Source: Ruminococcus flavefaciens (GTDB lineage: Bacteria > Bacillota > Clostridia > Oscillospirales > Ruminococcaceae). From it: a stretch of DNA of 33,717 nt. The notes below the pieces were generated by a model, which was not told the origin of the DNA, searched no databases, and saw nothing but the letters and a program-made list of their open reading frames with translations. Position 1 is the stretch's first letter, and every line of letters begins with the position of its first letter. The stretch spans positions 1 through 33,717 of the forward strand of contig DFJW01000019.1 of assembly GCA_002373775.1 (NCBI GenBank), read 5' to 3'. Positions 30,364-33,717 of this stretch are shown here, in pieces. The translations under genes and the position numbers were made by a program.

Positions 30364-31375
30364 TACAGATATAGGAATTGATCTCGGCACATCAAATATC
30401 GTTATGACGATGGGCAACAAAGGCGTCGTGCTCAGCGAGCCTTCCGTCATAGCTTACAACACACGCACAGAACGTGTGCTGGCTGTCGGAAAGGAAGCTT
30501 ACGAGATGATAGGCAGAAACCCGGATTATATCGCAGTCGCACGTCCTATCAGCGAAGGCGTTATCTCTGATGATGATCTGACTCACAGTATGATAAGAGA
30601 ATTCATCCTTAAAGTTTCAGGTCACCAGCTTATAAAGCCGCGTATCATAATCTGCATACCTTCATTCATCACTGACATCGAGAGCCGCGCTGTTGTCGAT
30701 GCCGCAAAGAGTGCAGGCTCACGTCAGGTGTTCCTGATACAGGAACCTATCGCCGCGATGATCGGTGCAGGCGTCAACATCACCAAAGCAAAAGGTCATA
30801 TGATCGTTGATATCGGAGGCGGCACTACAGATGTGGCTATCGTTTCCATGAACGGTGTGGTCACATGCCATACTATCAAGACTGCCGGAAATGCTATAGA
30901 CCGCTCGATCATAAAGTATATGCAGAATAAGTACAAGCTGCTTATCGGTGAGCGTACCGCTGAAAAAGTAAAGATAGAACTCTGCAACCTCTATGATCCG
31001 AGTGACGAAATGACTTACATGGTCAAGGGAAGAAGTCTGCTGAAAGGTCTGCCGGCTCAGGTGCTGCTCAGTGAAACTGAACTCTGTGAGGCTATCGAAG
31101 ACGATACTTTCGCTATCATGGAAGCTATCAGAAAAGTACTTGAGGATGCTCCGCCGGAACTGGTCGGTGATATTTACGACAACGGTCTTCTGCTCACAGG
31201 AGGAGGTGCTCTTCTCGGCGGACTTACACAGCTTATCAAACGTACACTTGGCATAAACTGCCATATCGCAAAAGATTCCATAAACTGTGTCGCTAAGGGC
31301 ACGGGCATGGCTTTCGGAAGAATGACGACGCTGCTCGACGGTTTCGAAGCAGCTACGGTTTATAAGTACCGTTGA
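30356..31375 (+). CDS. MreB/Mbl-like actin-family cell-shape protein
   Basis: A 339-residue bacterial actin. Phosphate 1 motif IGIDLGTSNIVMTMGNKG (6-23), phosphate 2 IVDIGGGTTDVAIVS, adenosine motif LLLTGGGALLGGL and the connecting segment LIQEPIAAMIGAGVNI are all present. MreB-class proteins form membrane-bound filaments guiding wall synthesis in rods; this organism's shape is unknown, so it may be one of several paralogues. ATG 30356 lies inside the end of recD2 with AAAGGA 8 nt upstream; longer frames do not have a site. It is second in the operon with a membrane protein and PASTA lipoprotein. Confidence 0.92.
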   Translation: MANTDIGIDLGTSNIVMTMGNKGVVLSEPSVIAYNTRTERVLAVGKEAYEMIGRNPDYIAVARPISEGVISDDDLTHSMIREFILKVSGHQLIKPRIIICIPSFITDIESRAVVDAAKSAGSRQVFLIQEPIAAMIGAGVNITKAKGHMIVDIGGGTTDVAIVSMNGVVTCHTIKTAGNAIDRSIIKYMQNKYKLLIGERTAEKVKIELCNLYDPSDEMTYMVKGRSLLKGLPAQVLLSETELCEAIEDDTFAIMEAIRKVLEDAPPELVGDIYDNGLLLTGGGALLGGLTQLIKRTLGINCHIAKDSINCVAKGTGMAFGRMTTLLDGFEAATVYKYR

Positions 31376-31379
31376 TACT

Positions 31380-32366
31380 ATGCTGGATATAACTAAGGAT
31401 GAGCTGAAAAATGCTCTTGAAAATGATAAACGTTCCGCAGTCCGCATCAAGCGCGGAATGGCTGTGTCGTCCCTCGCACTGCTGATACTGTCCATCGCCG
31501 GATTCATGGCAGCTGACCGCATTGCCGGCAATTCTTCATGGTGGATGCTGGTCTTTATCGCATTCATGGTGCTGATCGTGATGATCCTGCGCATCATCCC
31601 GTACTTCATCATGTTCATTGACACATCCGCAAAACAGGGCGCCGGTCATGCTTTCCGCAACGCTCTTCATATGCACAAGTATAAGCAGCTGTATCCGTAT
31701 CTCCGCACTGAGATCTGTTCGGACAGCTTTCTGTCCTCTCTCGATACGTTCATAAGTTCGGAAAAAAATGCGTATGAACTCTTTCAGCTGAATATTATCA
31801 AGTTCTACACTCACGTCAGAAGATGCGAGCAGGATAAAGCTGAGGCGACCGCTGAACATCTCGAAAGCAGCTACAGCAAGAAAATGTGCAGCGAGATCGA
31901 TATGCTCTCCATAAGGCTGAACCGCGCTTATCAGTACGGAACTGCCGAGGAATATCTCGGACTTGTCCGCGATAACGCGGAAGTCCTCGAAATCGCAAAG
32001 CATCAGGGACTGGACAGCGCCCTCTCTTATCTGAATTTCGCAGCACTCGAAAAAAAGCTGACCGGCGACCTCAACGGCGCTCTCGAACTCATGGAGATGA
32101 GCCGCGAATACTGTCTCGATAAATTCAATACACCGCTGGTTGCTCCACAGATGCAGCAGCAATTCAATTATTCACGCTATCAGTCAGCTCATATGCTGCT
32201 TGATACCGCTGAACTGCTTTTTGAGGCAGGCAATATCGCAAGATGCCGTCAGGTGCTGGAGGAATCCGAGTCCATGATAAAGCTCGTCAAGTGCAGCATG
32301 CCGGAAATGTATGCAAGAGACCACAAAAGCCTTATCGAAAAATTAAGAGTTGCAGAAAAGGAGTAA
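31380..32366 (+). CDS. two-helix membrane protein with TPR-like domain
   Basis: A 328-residue protein not recognised as a named family. Two membrane helices lie at about 28-46 and 53-78 (very hydrophobic WWMLVFIAFMVLIVMILRI), followed by about 245 residues of amphipathic helices with TPR-like spacing (NEIDMLSIRLNRAYQYG-type, LSYLNFAALEKKLTGDLNGALELME). It begins 4 nt after the MreB-like stop without a clear ribosome site, so it probably depends on coupling. Its position suggests a membrane partner of the MreB-like protein or the PASTA lipoprotein. Confidence 0.75.
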   Translation: MLDITKDELKNALENDKRSAVRIKRGMAVSSLALLILSIAGFMAADRIAGNSSWWMLVFIAFMVLIVMILRIIPYFIMFIDTSAKQGAGHAFRNALHMHKYKQLYPYLRTEICSDSFLSSLDTFISSEKNAYELFQLNIIKFYTHVRRCEQDKAEATAEHLESSYSKKMCSEIDMLSIRLNRAYQYGTAEEYLGLVRDNAEVLEIAKHQGLDSALSYLNFAALEKKLTGDLNGALELMEMSREYCLDKFNTPLVAPQMQQQFNYSRYQSAHMLLDTAELLFEAGNIARCRQVLEESESMIKLVKCSMPEMYARDHKSLIEKLRVAEKE

Positions 32367-32370
32367 GCTT

Positions 32371-33468
32371 ATGAAAAATCTTTCGATGTTCGCAATCGCA
32401 CTCGCATTGCTGATGTGCACGCTGACTGCATGCGAGGATGATGACGAAAGCTACAGCAGCCGCAGTCCGAAAAAGAATCGTTCAAGTTCTTCTTCAGTTT
32501 CTTCAAGTTCGGCTTCTGACACAGAATACACTTATTACATGCCAGATTTCTATAACTATGATTACGAAGATGCAGTACACTCTTACGGCAGCTCAATAGA
32601 GTTCGAGATAATCGGCAGCGAATACAGTGATCTTGAAGAAAACCGTATCATCAGTCAGGATATAGCTCCTGAGACGGAATTCAAGAAGGGCGATGTTCTT
32701 AAAGTCGTTGTCAGCAAGGGCATGGAGACTGTTGAAGTCCCGAAGGTGTCCGGAATAGATCTGGAAATAGCAAAAGAACAGCTCACTCAGCGCGGACTCG
32801 AATACGAGATCAAGCAGGTATCGGATCCTGATATCAAGAAGGGATATGTAGTAGAATCTGATCCTAAGGAAGGTACAGTCGTTCATAAGGGAGAAAAGAT
32901 CCTCCTCAAGGTAAGCCTTGGAGCAAGCAAGGGACAGATAAAGGTCGATAAGTATACCGGCATGGATATACAGGACGCATCAATGATGGCGTCGTATGCC
33001 GGTCTGAATGTAGTTACCAAGAGCAAGGCTTCATCTGAAAAAGAGAATACTGTTATTGAACAGAGCATCAACGCCGGCGAAAAGGTAGAAGAGGGCACAG
33101 AGATCACTCTCTACTACAGCAACGGTCAGAATCCTGAGGGAGAGATACCGTTCACTATCCCGTTCCCCAGCGATGCAAGCGGACGTTTCGTCATCGACTT
33201 CCTTATCAAAAACGAAGACGGCAGCATAACTACAGACTCTACGCCTACACTCGCACTCCCTGAAATGGGTTCAGAGATAACTCAAAAGGTAAACGGCAGC
33301 GATGAGAAGACATATGTTATAGCTACTCTTACAAATATAGATAACGGCTCAAGTGCAGTTATAGGAACTTACTATTTCAACTTCACAACAGGCACTGTTG
33401 TATCCGAGACAGAAGATATCTGGGGTGCATTCAATAAGGTCGGAGCTTTTGAACAGAAGAACGAATAG
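32371..33468 (+). CDS. lipoprotein with PASTA domains
   Basis: A 365-residue surface lipoprotein (signal 1-21 ending LTAC, then a Ser-rich linker). Three PASTA-like units follow (about 70-120, 121-190 and 191-255), marked by VEVPKVSGIDLEIAKEQL, VVESDPKEGTVVHKGEKI and VIEQSINAGEKVEEGTEITLYYS, with a final beta-rich domain (260-365). PASTA domains bind peptidoglycan or muropeptides and are usually attached to Ser/Thr kinases or penicillin-binding proteins; here there is no kinase or transpeptidase. The start at 32371 follows AAAAGGAG, 4 nt past the upstream stop. No terminator is visible after it. Confidence 0.88.
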   Translation: MKNLSMFAIALALLMCTLTACEDDDESYSSRSPKKNRSSSSSVSSSSASDTEYTYYMPDFYNYDYEDAVHSYGSSIEFEIIGSEYSDLEENRIISQDIAPETEFKKGDVLKVVVSKGMETVEVPKVSGIDLEIAKEQLTQRGLEYEIKQVSDPDIKKGYVVESDPKEGTVVHKGEKILLKVSLGASKGQIKVDKYTGMDIQDASMMASYAGLNVVTKSKASSEKENTVIEQSINAGEKVEEGTEITLYYSNGQNPEGEIPFTIPFPSDASGRFVIDFLIKNEDGSITTDSTPTLALPEMGSEITQKVNGSDEKTYVIATLTNIDNGSSAVIGTYYFNFTTGTVVSETEDIWGAFNKVGAFEQKNE

Positions 33469-33526
33469 TAAACTGACATATCCGCGCAGAAAAATTCCGG
33501 TATTATTCAGCTTCATCGTTTCAATG

Positions 33527-33555
33527 TTGACTAAATCAGAAAAATAGGTTATAAT
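33527..33555 (+). promoter_or_regulatory. sigma-A promoter of the Mrp-like gene
   Basis: TTGACT (33527-33532), a 17-bp spacer and TATAAT (33550-33555), about 28 nt before the predicted AAGGAG and the start at 33590. Confidence 0.8.
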
Positions 33556-33589
33556 ACTATTGTAACATAATTTTAAGGAGTGTTTCATA

Positions 33590-33717
33590 ATGAGTGAATC
33601 ATGCACATCTCAGGACTGCGCAGGCTGTCCCAGCGCAGGCAATTGCAGCAGCAAACCGGAAAGCATGCTCGAAAAACCTAATTCAATGAGCAATATCGGC
33701 AAGGTCATCGGCGTTGT
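33590..33717 (+). CDS. Mrp/NBP35-family Fe-S carrier ATPase (partial)
   Basis: The first 42 codons of a gene cut by the window edge. It starts MSESCTSQDCAGCPSAGNC, a Cys-rich head typical of the N-terminal cluster-binding motif in Nbp35-type Mrp proteins, then NSMSNIGKVIGVV, the strand before the expected deviant Walker A (GKGGVGKS) just outside the window. AAGGAG (33575-33580) precedes ATG 33590. Such ATPases carry [4Fe-4S] clusters from assembly systems to enzymes, fitting the smsCB pair in this region. Confidence 0.8.
   Translation, partial: MSESCTSQDCAGCPSAGNCSSKPESMLEKPNSMSNIGKVIGV

Noticed and set aside
30719..31624. 301-codon reverse frame over the MreB-like gene
   Set aside because: Low-complexity Ser/Met-rich shadow frame; the forward frame has full actin motifs.
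31536..32162. 208-codon reverse frame in the TPR-like gene
   Set aside because: No ribosome site or family; the forward gene is coupled to its operon neighbours.
1..33717. tRNA or rRNA genes
   Set aside because: No tRNA cloverleaf ends in CCA-type context or conserved rRNA segments were recognised on reading.

Overview
The window looks like a chromosome segment of a fibre-degrading, cellulosome-forming Ruminococcus-type Firmicute. Three things point there: two secreted polysaccharidases (a family 5 endoglucanase and a family 1 pectate lyase) end in type I dockerins, several secreted proteins have Thr/Ser-rich linkers, and Gram-positive AAGGAGG ribosome sites and consensus sigma-A promoters are everywhere. 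R. flavefaciens or a close relative is my guess; the species is not proven by the sequence.

Layout. 1-400: non-coding DNA with a possible gene remnant and a strong terminator. 401-1119 (-): two small membrane-anchored unknowns. 1488-2370 (+): a DUF2325/DUF3793 gene pair. 2630-4297 (+): a minimal SufC/SufB-like (SmsC/SmsB) Fe-S cluster assembly pair. 4383-5708 (-): a GH25 lysozyme lipoprotein, divergent from a YkpA/YbiT-type ABC-F ATPase (5881-7482) that has lost one ATPase site. 7520-9657 (-): an operon of a small membrane protein, endonuclease III, a YjbQ-family protein and a sirtuin. 9828-9967 (+): a promoter and terminator with nothing translated between them, a candidate small RNA. 10096-11037 (-): a LysR regulator. 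11148-11505: four tandem 93-bp repeats, each carrying a promoter, running into a GNAT acetyltransferase and a thioesterase. 12574-15712 (+): a DtxR-family regulator, then MurL and MurD2, the alternative route that puts D-Glu into peptidoglycan by epimerising the peptide-linked L-Glu. 15774-17277 (-): an ECF sigma factor and a probable membrane anti-sigma factor, next to the dockerin pectate lyase (17416-19104). 19392-20945 (+): a second ABC-F protein (YfmM type). 21011-25166 (-): a three-gene operon of a zinc-ribbon/TPR/TIR membrane protein, an SPFH protein with zinc ribbons at both ends, and a four-helix membrane protein. 25393-27827 (-): a lipoprotein and the dockerin GH5 endoglucanase. 28057-33468 (+): a RecD2, MreB-like, TPR-like membrane protein and PASTA lipoprotein operon. 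33590 to the end: the start of an Mrp/NBP35-type Fe-S ATPase.

How it fits together. Themes are cell-wall synthesis and remodelling (MurL/MurD2, MreB, PASTA lipoprotein, GH25), Fe-S handling (SmsCB, Mrp, Nth, a DtxR regulator), plant-fibre breakdown and ribosome-associated ABC-F factors. Promoters are unusually readable: many have a 17-bp spacer, a TTGCTA or TTGCAA type -35 and an extended TGN-TATAAT -10.

The best candidates for something undescribed are the TIR/SPFH/zinc-ribbon operon, the 93-bp promoter array, the free-standing small RNA, and the ABC-F protein whose losses all fall in one composite ATP site.
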